A stretch of DNA of 64,000 nt. It comes from Aequitasia blattaphilus. GTDB lineage: Bacteria; Bacillota; Clostridia; Lachnospirales; Lachnospiraceae. This document shows positions 53,327-62,003 of the stretch, in pieces. The position numbers and the translations under genes are program-made. The notes beneath the pieces were generated by a model. The model was not told the DNA's origin, searched no databases, and saw nothing but the letters and a program-made list of their open reading frames with translations. The DNA is taken from assembly GCF_024721305.1 (NCBI RefSeq), contig NZ_JAMXOD010000016.1:25684-89683 (forward strand), written 5' to 3'. Every line of letters begins with the position of its first letter. Position 1 is the stretch's first letter.

Positions 53327-54814
53327 TTAATGGGAAGCCATCTCAAGTATCTTTTCTTGTGTTGCTTCACTTTTTAGTATTTCTCCGCTTATTCTTCCTT
53401 CATGCATGACTATAATTCTATGGGACATACACATAAGTTCCGGCATTTCAGAAGAGATCATAATTACGACCTTCCCTGCATCAACCAATTCCTTCATAAT
53501 CGCATATATTTCCTGCTTTGCACCTACATCAATACCTCTTGTAGGCTCATCAAAGATCAGGACCTTGCAGTTTGTTGCCAACCATTTGGCCAATACTACC
53601 TTCTGCTGATTCCCCCCTGACAGGTTTTTAACCTTTTGTTCTACCGAAGGGGTTTTGATGTTCAATGTCTTTTGATATTCCGTTACATCATTCATTTCCT
53701 TTTTTTGATCCACAAAGAATTTCCCCTTTGAAAACCCTTCTAGATTAGCATATGTGATGTTCTCACGGATTGTCATTCCTAAAATTGCCCCCTGGGTCTT
53801 CCGGTCTTCTGTTAGTAATCCTATCCCGTTTTGAATTCCATCTTTTGGTGTACGGTTCACTATTTTTTGATTCTCCAGAATAATTTCACCTGTTTTAATC
53901 GGATCTGCTCCGAATATTGCCCGCATCACTTCTGTTCTTCCCGCTCCTACAAGACCTGCAAATCCCAGTATTTCCCCTTTGTATGCACTAAAGGATACAT
54001 CCTTTACATATTTATTCGTGAGATTTTTGACCTCCAGAACCTTATCTGATTTCTTATAAGGAACTTCCGGATATTGCTCTCCTAAATCTCTGTCCACCAT
54101 AGTACGGATAAGCTCTTCCTCTGTTGTATCCGCTACATCCATACTCTTTACATAATTTCCATCTCGAAGAACTGAAATCTTTTCACAAAGCATAAATACC
54201 TCTTCCAACCTATGAGAGATGTAGATTATTGAAACTCCATCTGATTTTAACTTTTTTACAATCTCAAACAAGTATTTCAGTTCGTTATTCGTAAGAGGTG
54301 CACTCGGCTCATCCATAATCAGGACTTTAACATCTTTTACCAGCGACTTTGCGATTTCCACAATTTGCTGATATCCGATTGATAAATCTTTTACCAAGGT
54401 TTTAACAGAGATATCCACTCCTAAATATTCCAGTATCCTTTCGCTTTCTTTTTCCATCTTATCGAAATCGACCAGTCCCTTTCTAGTCGGATAATTTCCA
54501 TAAAAAATATTTTCAGCAACGCTTAAAAAAGGAATTAGGTTAAACTCCTGATAGATTGCCGAGATTCCCAAATCCATAGATTTTAAAGGGGAATTGTCTG
54601 TAACCTCTTCCCCTTTAAAAACAATCCTGCCCTCTGTGGGTTTAATCGCACCGGTAATACACTTTATAAAAGTGGATTTTCCCGCACCATTCTCCCCACA
54701 GATTGCATGGGCCTCGCCTGGATAGAAATCTATGGAAACTCCGTTTAGTGCGGTGACACCCGGATAAACCTTTTTTATTTCTTTTAACTCTAATATTGGT
54801 TTTGTTTTTTCCAT
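53327..54814 (-). CDS. CUT2 ABC importer ATPase, RbsA type
   Basis: A 495-residue tandem ATPase with intact motifs: Walker A GENGAGKST, Walker B VLIMDEPSAPLT and the H-loop IIYISHRLEEV in domain 1; GLVGAGRTEV, LSGGNQQKVVLAKWL and LIFDEPTRGIDVG in domain 2. It drives the importer encoded with it. Alignment by eye with the 58352-59686 protein shows the same domain order and comparable spacing, which supports calling that protein a degenerate RbsA. Confidence 0.95.
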   Translation of the reverse strand: MEKTKPILELKEIKKVYPGVTALNGVSIDFYPGEAHAICGENGAGKSTFIKCITGAIKPTEGRIVFKGEEVTDNSPLKSMDLGISAIYQEFNLIPFLSVAENIFYGNYPTRKGLVDFDKMEKESERILEYLGVDISVKTLVKDLSIGYQQIVEIAKSLVKDVKVLIMDEPSAPLTNNELKYLFEIVKKLKSDGVSIIYISHRLEEVFMLCEKISVLRDGNYVKSMDVADTTEEELIRTMVDRDLGEQYPEVPYKKSDKVLEVKNLTNKYVKDVSFSAYKGEILGFAGLVGAGRTEVMRAIFGADPIKTGEIILENQKIVNRTPKDGIQNGIGLLTEDRKTQGAILGMTIRENITYANLEGFSKGKFFVDQKKEMNDVTEYQKTLNIKTPSVEQKVKNLSGGNQQKVVLAKWLATNCKVLIFDEPTRGIDVGAKQEIYAIMKELVDAGKVVIMISSEMPELMCMSHRIIVMHEGRISGEILKSEATQEKILEMASH

Positions 54815-54832
54815 ATTCCTTCTCCGGTATTC

Positions 54833-55819
54833 TTAATAATCACTGATATTTTCAGAAGTAACAGGTATCAGATTTACATAAACCGGATCCTCTATCGGCC
54901 CGTCTTTTATAATCTTCTGTAATGTTTCAATAGCTAATGCTCCTGTACCATATGGATCAATGTCTACTGTTCCTACGTAGTTTCCACCTTCTTTGATTTT
55001 GTTAATTGCTTCCGGTGTTGCATCCAGACCTACAATACATACATTCGTCTTATTTGCAGCTTTAAAGGCTTCATATGCTCCCAGAGCACTGGCATCATTA
55101 TTACAAACAATTACATTTGCATCCGGATGTGCCTGAAGAATTGTCTCTGCAGCACTCATTCCTGCTTCTGTTGTAATGGCTCCCTGCTCTGCTACTACCT
55201 CAGCCTTTGGTGCAATGTTTAAACATCCTTCTTTTAGTCCACGAATTCTCTCTGCAAGAGATGGCTGCTCAGGAGCTGTAAATAATACCACCTTTGCATC
55301 TTCTTCCTTTTCTAAATTTTCTTTAATCCATTCGCCAGCTATTTTTCCACCCGCTTCACCAAATGCATACTCATTCGGTGTAATAAATGCCGTTCTTCCC
55401 GGAATCTCCAGATTCATTGAAATGACAGGTATTCCTGCATCTGTTGCCTTTTTCACAACACCTTCCAATGCCTTTTCATCTACTGGTGTGATGAAAATCG
55501 CATCCTTTTTTTGACTGATGAAATTTTCGATTGTTGCAATCTGTGTCGCAACATCCATCTTACAATCCTGAATGGTTACATCCATTCCTTCTTCTTTTGC
55601 TTTTTCAGAAAAACCATCTGCCAGAGTAACAAAATATGTGTTACTTAAATCATGCAAGCTATATGCAATCTGTAGATTACCATCTCCTGAAGATTCTTTT
55701 TTTTCACTTTTCTCTGCTGGCTCACTTTTCCCACTATCCATAGAACAACCTGTAAAAATCACACACATCAATGCTGTTAACAGGATTGATGAAATTATTT
55801 TTTTCGCATTCTTTCTCAT
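54833..55819 (-). CDS. CUT2 sugar-binding lipoprotein, RbsB type
   Basis: A 328-residue lipoprotein with signal peptide and lipobox FTGC (Cys25), then the binding fold LQIAYSLHDLSNTYFVTLAD, AIFITPVDEKALEGVV and GIPVISMN. ATG 55819 was preferred because residues before it in the longer frame (to 55912) are highly basic and unlike a signal peptide. First gene of the CUT2/GH36 operon; the ligand is probably a galactose-containing small glycoside. Confidence 0.92.
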   Translation of the reverse strand: MRKNAKKIISSILLTALMCVIFTGCSMDSGKSEPAEKSEKKESSGDGNLQIAYSLHDLSNTYFVTLADGFSEKAKEEGMDVTIQDCKMDVATQIATIENFISQKKDAIFITPVDEKALEGVVKKATDAGIPVISMNLEIPGRTAFITPNEYAFGEAGGKIAGEWIKENLEKEEDAKVVLFTAPEQPSLAERIRGLKEGCLNIAPKAEVVAEQGAITTEAGMSAAETILQAHPDANVIVCNNDASALGAYEAFKAANKTNVCIVGLDATPEAINKIKEGGNYVGTVDIDPYGTGALAIETLQKIIKDGPIEDPVYVNLIPVTSENISDY

Positions 55820-55888
55820 ATTCCTTGGTCTCCTCATTTTCCTCTTCTTTATCTGCAGATTTTTGAAGCGTTTTTGTTTACAGTTGTA

Positions 55889-55917
55889 ATTATAGTGGAA
55901 TTTATTCATCAACTCAA
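55889..55917 (-). promoter_or_regulatory. Sigma-A promoter of the second CUT2/GH36 operon
   Basis: TTGAGT (55917-55912), 17 bases, TATAAT (55894-55889) on the minus strand, 70 bp before the lipoprotein start. It lies in the 192-bp gap shared with the divergent YesN operon, where the plus-strand promoter is weak (TAAAAT at 55982, no clear -35). Confidence 0.65.
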
Positions 55918-56011
55918 TGTATCAAATCTTAGTATGTGTGGTCGATTTTTAGGTTTCGTAGAAACATATTTTCTTTTGTGTTAAAATAAAAAAAAACCTT
56001 GGAGGGGCAAA

Positions 56012-57574
56012 GTGAGACAAAGAGTATTTATTGCAGATGATGAAAAATTGATTTGCCAGCTATTGGAAAGGGCAATCCACTGGGAGGAATTAAACCTTGA
56101 GTTAGCCGGAGTTTTTTACGATGGAAGGTCGCTTTATGAAGGGATTCTCAAAGATGAGCCTGACATTGTGATTACCGATATCTCTATGCCTCTGCTTAAT
56201 GGTATTGAGATGATTCGACTGGCGAAGGAAGCGAATTGCCAGTCGCATTTTATCATCATCAGTGGCTACAAAGAATTTGAATATGCTCATTCTGCCTTAA
56301 AGTATAATGTAGAAGATTATTTGCTAAAACCTGTGAATACGGAAGAATTAAACAGAACTCTTGAAAAGTTGACAAAAAAAGAGATTGGAGCAGGAAAAAA
56401 TATACATTCTGTCCCAACGGATTCCTCCTCATTTGACGAAACCCGTCACAGCCGGTATATGTTCCAGTCTTTGGTAAATAATCGGGGCATCGAAGATTTC
56501 ACTTTAAAGGGTAGTACTTTTCAATGTATTACAATCCACCTTTTTGCAAAAAGAGACGAAAAAATTCAAATTCCCTCACTGAATGAAAAAATACTTCGTA
56601 TCATTAAAAACCATTTAGAACCTTTAACCCGGCAATGTTTCATCGACTGCGACAACAAATGGATTTATGCATTTATTGACTATGAAAATAATCAAAGAGA
56701 AAACATATACAAGGCACTTCACAAATCCTATTCTTACAGCGAGAATATCACTGATATTTTTCTCGGCTTAAGTGTAAGCTTTGGAATCAGTAAACCGTAT
56801 TGTTCTCTCAGCGATTTTCAAAATGCCTATCACGAAAGCCGGCTTTCAATTCTGTCACGCCTATGTACAGGAAATTTCGAACCTCTTTTTTGGGAAAAGC
56901 TTCAGATACAGAGTGAAGAATGGCTCACTATAGACAATGCATTTATTAACACTCTCAAACAGGATATAGAGTCTTTGTCTACTAAGGATTTTGAAACACA
57001 TTGCACCCTGGAATTTTCCCGTTTCCGTAAGACTGTAAATATAAGATCTCTGGAAACTTTCACGGCTAAAATCCTGACGATCGTCTCTGATGTAAAAACA
57101 GAAATTCTCAAAAAGACATTTGACCGCAAAGATACTATAACATTATTTATGGAATCTGCCTTGTCTTTGAGAGATCTGAGAGAGTATTTTGAATTTTTTA
57201 CAAATTACATTCTAAAAGAATTGGAGCTTTTAAGACAGACAACACAGTCAAAATATGCACAGCCGGTAAACCAGGCAATTGACTATATAGAAAGTAACTA
57301 CCGGAATTCTGTCAAGTTAGATGATGTGTCTAAGATATTGGATTTGAATCCGGCATATCTTTCCAGTCTTTTTAAAAAAGAAACGGGAATCAATTTCCTG
57401 GACTATTTACATGATTATCGTTTAGAAAAAGCAAAAACACTTTTAAAAGACAGCAACTATAATATCTCCGAAATCAGCGATTTAGTCGGATACAATGATT
57501 CAAGACATTTCAGCAAACTTTTCAAAAAGAAATTTGGGATTAATCCCAGTGATTACAAGCAGATGTATAACTAA
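56012..57574 (+). CDS. YesN-type response regulator with AraC output domain
   Basis: A 520-residue regulator of full YesN length: receiver domain 1-120 with phospho-acceptor Asp56 in IVITDISMP and LLKPVN, a long middle region (about 140-400) with no recognised motif, and an AraC output domain at about 415-515 (LDLNPAYLSSLFKKETGINF, then LVGYNDSRHFSKLFKKKFG). Start is GTG 56012 with GGAGGGG. It begins a three-gene operon with a soluble kinase and a degenerate ATPase, and its promoter faces that of the second CUT2/GH36 operon, the probable target. Confidence 0.93.
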   Translation: MRQRVFIADDEKLICQLLERAIHWEELNLELAGVFYDGRSLYEGILKDEPDIVITDISMPLLNGIEMIRLAKEANCQSHFIIISGYKEFEYAHSALKYNVEDYLLKPVNTEELNRTLEKLTKKEIGAGKNIHSVPTDSSSFDETRHSRYMFQSLVNNRGIEDFTLKGSTFQCITIHLFAKRDEKIQIPSLNEKILRIIKNHLEPLTRQCFIDCDNKWIYAFIDYENNQRENIYKALHKSYSYSENITDIFLGLSVSFGISKPYCSLSDFQNAYHESRLSILSRLCTGNFEPLFWEKLQIQSEEWLTIDNAFINTLKQDIESLSTKDFETHCTLEFSRFRKTVNIRSLETFTAKILTIVSDVKTEILKKTFDRKDTITLFMESALSLRDLREYFEFFTNYILKELELLRQTTQSKYAQPVNQAIDYIESNYRNSVKLDDVSKILDLNPAYLSSLFKKETGINFLDYLHDYRLEKAKTLLKDSNYNISEISDLVGYNDSRHFSKLFKKKFGINPSDYKQMYN

Positions 57575-57588
57575 TCTTGAGGTGTTTT

Positions 57589-58359
57589 ATGCGTATTGTA
57601 ACAAAAAAACAGCTGGAAAAGCTGATTGAAAAAAGAATAAGTGAAGAGCGAAAGAAAAACCAGTCCCTTTATCGAAAACAGATTTTAGATTACTCAAGAG
57701 ATCTTATGGCACTGCAGAGCCAGATTAACCCTCATTTTTTGTATAACTCTCTTGAGTGTATCCGGGGATTGGCCATGATAGAAGGTTCCAATGAGATTGC
57801 ACGGATTTCAGAAAATCTGTCTAATTTCTTTCGCTATAATATAAATATAAAACGAGATATCGTGACCATACATGACGAAGTTGAAAATGTTAAAAACTAT
57901 ATAACTATTCAGCAGTTTCGTTTTCAGGACAAGTTTCAGATTCATTATGACTTTGAGAATAACAGCCACTTATTGGCGCATTCCCTTCCCAAACTCACCT
58001 TACAGCCCCTGGTGGAAAATGCTCTGAATCACGGGCTAAAAGATACCCTAACTGATGGATTAATAACAATAACTCTTGAGGAGGGCGATTCTTTTTTACT
58101 GATTCATATTATTGATAATGGTAAAGGTATCGAGCCCCCCAGACTCATCGAAATCCAAAATGCCCTTTACGACGCAGAACTGCAGCAGCTAAGTTCTGAC
58201 AGATCAAACAATGGCTCAGCCCTTTTGAATGTTCATCACCGGCTTCAGCTCCATTTCGGATTTGAATTCGGACTTGAAATCAAAAGCGCTCTGGGCTTTG
58301 GCACACGAATCACAATTCGACTTCCAAGAAAGGACAAGAACCCGATCCACTATGAGTAA
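57589..58359 (+). CDS. Soluble YesM/LytS-like histidine kinase lacking membrane and sensor domains
   Basis: A 256-residue kinase made only of an N-terminal helix rich in Lys/Glu (about 1-40), the phospho-acceptor domain with His49 in SQINPHFLYN and the ATPase domain (LVENALNHGL, IIDNGKGIEPP, GSALLNVHHRLQLHFG). Typical YesM proteins are 550-600 residues with two membrane helices and HAMP; none is here. ATG 57589 follows TTGAGGTG, 14 bp after the regulator stop. Its ending overlaps the next gene by eight bases. With no sensor of its own, it presumably receives the signal from a partner, the next gene being the obvious candidate. Confidence 0.92.
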   Translation: MRIVTKKQLEKLIEKRISEERKKNQSLYRKQILDYSRDLMALQSQINPHFLYNSLECIRGLAMIEGSNEIARISENLSNFFRYNINIKRDIVTIHDEVENVKNYITIQQFRFQDKFQIHYDFENNSHLLAHSLPKLTLQPLVENALNHGLKDTLTDGLITITLEEGDSFLLIHIIDNGKGIEPPRLIEIQNALYDAELQQLSSDRSNNGSALLNVHHRLQLHFGFEFGLEIKSALGFGTRITIRLPRKDKNPIHYE

Positions 58360-59686
58360 AAAAGAAATCTTAAAGCTTGGGAATATAAACTTGCATCATC
58401 CGAAATATTATCCTCTGCTTCATGCAGATATCACAATATACTCTGATGAGATAACAGGCCTGCTTGGCTTGCATGATTCCGGTATTTCAACCTTGATCGA
58501 ACTCTTTTCCGGTGAACTTTTTACCCGGGATATCCGCTGCTTTTATAGGGAACAGGTTGTCTCTCTTTCGGAAATTCAAAACAAATCCTTTGTTCTGCGT
58601 AAAAGAAGTTCGCTTACACCAAATCAGACCATTCTGGAAAATATCTTTTATATTTCAAAGGAGCGTCCTTATCGTCTATGGACACATGAAAAGAAATGCC
58701 AAAAAGAGCTTCTTTTTTTGCTACGCAAATTGAACCTGTCTTTGGATATTATGAAAAGGACTTCTGAACTTACGAATCCGGAGCGCATCATTGTTGAGTG
58801 CTTGAAAGCCATAACTCTTAAGAAGGAGTTTATTATATTCGAAGACGTCTTTTCTTCTTTATCTTATGATCAGATGGAAACAATACAGGATTTTCTCCTC
58901 CGGATAACTCATACCTATCCTTTTATAAATATTATATTAACAGCCAATCAAAGCCATTATATACACCAGCTGGCTCAATCAATAACTTTTATGGCCAAGG
59001 GTCACAATATTTATGAGACACCTAATGTATACTCCCAGGAAAACTACGACTCTATCCTTTCTTCCGGAAAAATAAAGAACCTCAACAAAGTAAATTCACC
59101 TAAGTCCAGCCCTGCTGATTATGTATTTCAACACGCAGACTTATATTTATACAGGAATGAAATGACAATTTTGCTTGACCCTTTCTTTGTTCTTCGAAAT
59201 CCGATTAAAGAGCTTATACTAAATCAAAAACAGACAGACTCCGTATTCCTCTCCTTCAATGTGAATGAGCAAATCATCGAGAATCTGTCTGTTATTGATA
59301 ACCTTATACTTCAAAAGCCAAAAAATTTTACTAAGGGAGGCTTCATCCATCGAAAACGCCTTACTGCTTTAAAAAATGATTTTTGTGACTGGTGTAAAGA
59401 GCGAAAAATCAATTATGATTTTATTAATTCCAGCCACTGCTATAACCTGAGCCCTTTTGAAAAAATGAGTGTCTACCTTTTTAAATGCTCCTTACTGAGA
59501 AAGCAGATTCTGTTTATCGCCGATCCCCTTTTATACTTTGACATCAATATGGCAAGTCTGGTTCTTGGTGAAATTGATTTGTGGCAAAAAGGCGGAGCAA
59601 CCATCTGTATATTCGCATCTGAAATGCGGGATGTATATCGAAGTGCTGACAGAGTACTGCAGGTTAAAAAAGATGGTACTATATGA
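58352..59686 (+). CDS. Degenerate RbsA-like tandem ABC pseudo-ATPase
   Basis: 444 residues that follow the layout of RbsA/MglA ATPases without their active residues. Domain 1: the Walker A position reads GLHDSGIST (39-47), with Ile in place of Lys; the Q-loop region reads KRSSLTPNQTILENIFYI; the signature position reads LTNPERIIVECLKAI (140-154); Walker B reads EFIIFEDVFSSL; and the switch His is replaced in LTANQSH. Domain 2 lacks any glycine loop (ILLDPFFVLRN), then YNLSPFEKMSVYLF and ILFIADPLLYFDIN stand where LSGGNQQ and LDEPTRGVD belong. The end, FASEMRDVYRSADRVLQVKK, matches RbsA well. ATG 58352 overlaps the kinase stop by eight bases (ATGAGTAA). No mutation pattern of a pseudogene is seen: the frame is intact and coupled. 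A signalling or docking role is inferred. Confidence 0.82.
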   Translation: MSKKEILKLGNINLHHPKYYPLLHADITIYSDEITGLLGLHDSGISTLIELFSGELFTRDIRCFYREQVVSLSEIQNKSFVLRKRSSLTPNQTILENIFYISKERPYRLWTHEKKCQKELLFLLRKLNLSLDIMKRTSELTNPERIIVECLKAITLKKEFIIFEDVFSSLSYDQMETIQDFLLRITHTYPFINIILTANQSHYIHQLAQSITFMAKGHNIYETPNVYSQENYDSILSSGKIKNLNKVNSPKSSPADYVFQHADLYLYRNEMTILLDPFFVLRNPIKELILNQKQTDSVFLSFNVNEQIIENLSVIDNLILQKPKNFTKGGFIHRKRLTALKNDFCDWCKERKINYDFINSSHCYNLSPFEKMSVYLFKCSLLRKQILFIADPLLYFDINMASLVLGEIDLWQKGGATICIFASEMRDVYRSADRVLQVKKDGTI

Positions 59687-59794
59687 GAAATACCCAAAGA
59701 CTGCATTACCAATATTTTCCGGTTCTGCTTTAGAATAATTTTCCAAATTATGTACTGCACTATATCTGAGTTTATTTGTCAATGGGCGGATTGG

Positions 59795-60121
59795 CTACAA
59801 GCATATGATTGCATTCACTCCTTCAATCCATTTAGTCGGTGACATTGTGAATACATTTGCTCCCGCTGCATTTCTAAACAGGTCGAATTCGACCTGTTTA
59901 AAATCAGGATTATGAAGACTTTCCCATAATCCCAAGAATTCTATCGTATCACGACTCCGTAACCAATTCTTAATTACGTCGTGCGGCATATCGCTTTTAT
60001 ACCTTGCTATATCGGTCAACGATAGAAATTCATTTTCAAAATCCGTTGTATAAATACCAATGCTGACACCCTTGCCTTCGACTATACCCTTCCCACTACC
60101 GGACATGTTCCGTACTTGCAC
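59795..60121 (-). pseudogene. KilA-N domain protein fragment
   Basis: 108 residues with the start of a KilA-N domain: FLSLTDIARYKSD, VIKNWLRSRDTIEFLGLWE, VEFDLFRNAAG and SPTKWIEGVNAI. KilA-N proteins are phage or mobile-element DNA-binding proteins, usually of 250-290 residues. The homology stops at IEGVNAI and a stop follows at once, so at least half the gene is missing. It lies alone between the pseudo-ATPase operon and a palindrome, and is probably a relic of a lost mobile element. Confidence 0.7.
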
Positions 60122-60157
60122 TGGTTAGAAACGTGTACCAGCATTTTCTTTATAAAA

Positions 60158-60233
60158 AATGCACTTATAACACAAAACCACTAAAATGTTGTTGTCTAGA
60201 CAAACAAGAAAGTAGCTTTGGTATAAGTGCATT
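60158..60233. repeat. 76-bp near-palindrome
   Basis: AATGCACTTATA (60158-60169) and TATAAGTGCATT (60222-60233) are perfect 12-bp inverted ends, and the centre TTGTCTAGACAA (about 60191-60202) is itself palindromic. The arms between are partly complementary. The element could fold into one long hairpin. It may be a miniature mobile element, a fused pair of insertion-sequence ends, or a site of recombination. Confidence 0.65.
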
Positions 60234-60258
60234 CTAATTCTATCAGTAAGCTGTTAAA

Positions 60259-62003
60259 CTAATTCCTTTGACTCCATCCCCGACTGTTTTCACGCGCCGT
60301 AATAAATGTTTGATAAATCCCTGCCTGATTAATCAGTGTATCATGATCTCCCTGTTGAGAAACCACTCCATTCGCAATGACTAAAATGCTATTCGCACTG
60401 CGAATTGTGTTCAATCGATGGGCAATGACGATCAGTGTCTTTCCTTTGCACAACTCACTGATTGCCTGCTGAATATAGCTTTCATTATCTGCGTCAACAC
60501 TTGCAGTGGCTTCATCCAAAATGACAATAGGAGCATCCTTAAGAATGCATCGAGCAATCGAAATACGCTGCTTCTCACCACCAGAAAGTGTCTCTCCACC
60601 CTCTCCTACTACTGTATTAAAGCCCTCAGGTAAAGCCATGATAAAGTCATAACATCGGGCTTTTTTCGCAGCCTCTATTACCTCCGCTTCTGTTGCATCT
60701 GGCCGCCCCATGCTGATGTTATTATAAATCGTGTCCTGAAATAAATATACTCGCTGGAACACCATACTGATATGATTCATCAAATCGCTTAAAGGTACTT
60801 CCCGTATATCCTTACCACGAATAAGCACCTGACCGCTCTTTACATCCCAAAAGCGTGCCAACAGATTTGCGATTGTTGTCTTTCCTCCGCCAGAGGGTCC
60901 AACCAGCGCTAACATATTGTTTTTCTCAAGTGAGAAGGAGACATTTTTCAACACCTCTTTTTCCCCATATCCGAAACTCACATCGCTAAACTGAATTTCT
61001 GGTTCCTCTCCCCCATGAGGAATTCTATCTTTTCCTGTATCTAGAAGTTCTGCTTCGTAAAAAACCTCCTCAATACGATTCAAACAGCTATTCATCACAG
61101 TCAACCTTGCGCTATTTGCATATAAAGCCTTGACGGGACCAAACAAATCAAGTACAAACAACATAAATCCCACCGCAAAAATAGTTGCCATCTGTGCCTG
61201 AGAATGAAGAAAAACAGTCAAAGCTATTGCTGCCGCCGACCCTAGTCCAAACACAATAAGCATTCTTCTTTGCCATGGCGAATGGTTCTCTTCAAACTGG
61301 ATATTTTTATCACAGCTTTTTTGAAAATTATCTGTCAGTTCCTTCGACTTCTCTCCCAACAAATTGTATGTTTTAATAATGCCGATACCTTCTGTAAAGT
61401 CGAGTATAGATTCGGTCAAGCTCTCGCTTTGCTCCTGCTTGATATGAGAATCCTCAAGGGATTCTTTTTGCATTCCCTTTCCAAAAAGCAAGCCAATTAG
61501 AATCACCACTACAGCTAGATCCCCTAGCCATATATTGAAGAAAAACATGAATGCAACCATAACAACCTGGGAAAAAATGTAACCCATCATATCCGCTAAA
61601 ACCATCATACAGTTTTCTTCAACAAAGTTCATATCTGTCGAGAGTACGGAGCTGATTTTTCCAATATTTCCTCCGTAAAGTAGCCCATAGGCATTTTTCG
61701 CAAATGTGCCCCAAGCTCCATACGCTTTTCCGCCATAACCATAAATCCAGCCGAAGATTGTAGTTTATTATCCAAATGTTGAAATAAAATCTGTAGAAGG
61801 ACACACACCGCCATTCCTCCACCAAGTTGTAAACACATCTCCCCAGATGCCGTGTTTTCATAAAACCGCATTAGTGCGTAAAATGCCAGCATAATTGGTG
61901 CTCTAGAAAGCATGGATTTCAAAAAAGAAAACACGAGAGCAAGATGTATTCTACTCTTATACTTTCCTGAGAAATTTAAAATTCGCTTCATCAGTGTAAT
62001 CAT
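60259..62003 (-). pseudogene. ABC exporter half-transporter, frameshifted
   Basis: The gene begins at ATG 62003 (overlapping the preceding stop as ATGA, with GGGAGG upstream) and reads MITLMKRILNFSGKYKSRIH to GYFTEE near residue 112. There the frame is lost, and the family sequence resumes one frame over as NIGKISSVLSTDMNFVEEN, continuing to the end at 60259. One A appears missing in a short A run at about 61667-61669. The ATPase part is otherwise perfect: Walker A GPSGGGKTT, LSGGEKQRISIARCI, Walker B IVILDEATASVDAD, and His in IVIAHRLNTI. Repair would give about 580 residues, the normal size. It pairs with the neighbouring half-transporter, itself broken. Confidence 0.82.

Noticed and set aside
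58352-59686. The RbsA-like protein as a sequencing-damaged pseudogene
   Set aside because: The frame is continuous over 444 codons, the start is coupled to the kinase stop and the non-catalytic parts keep RbsA features, which random decay would not leave.
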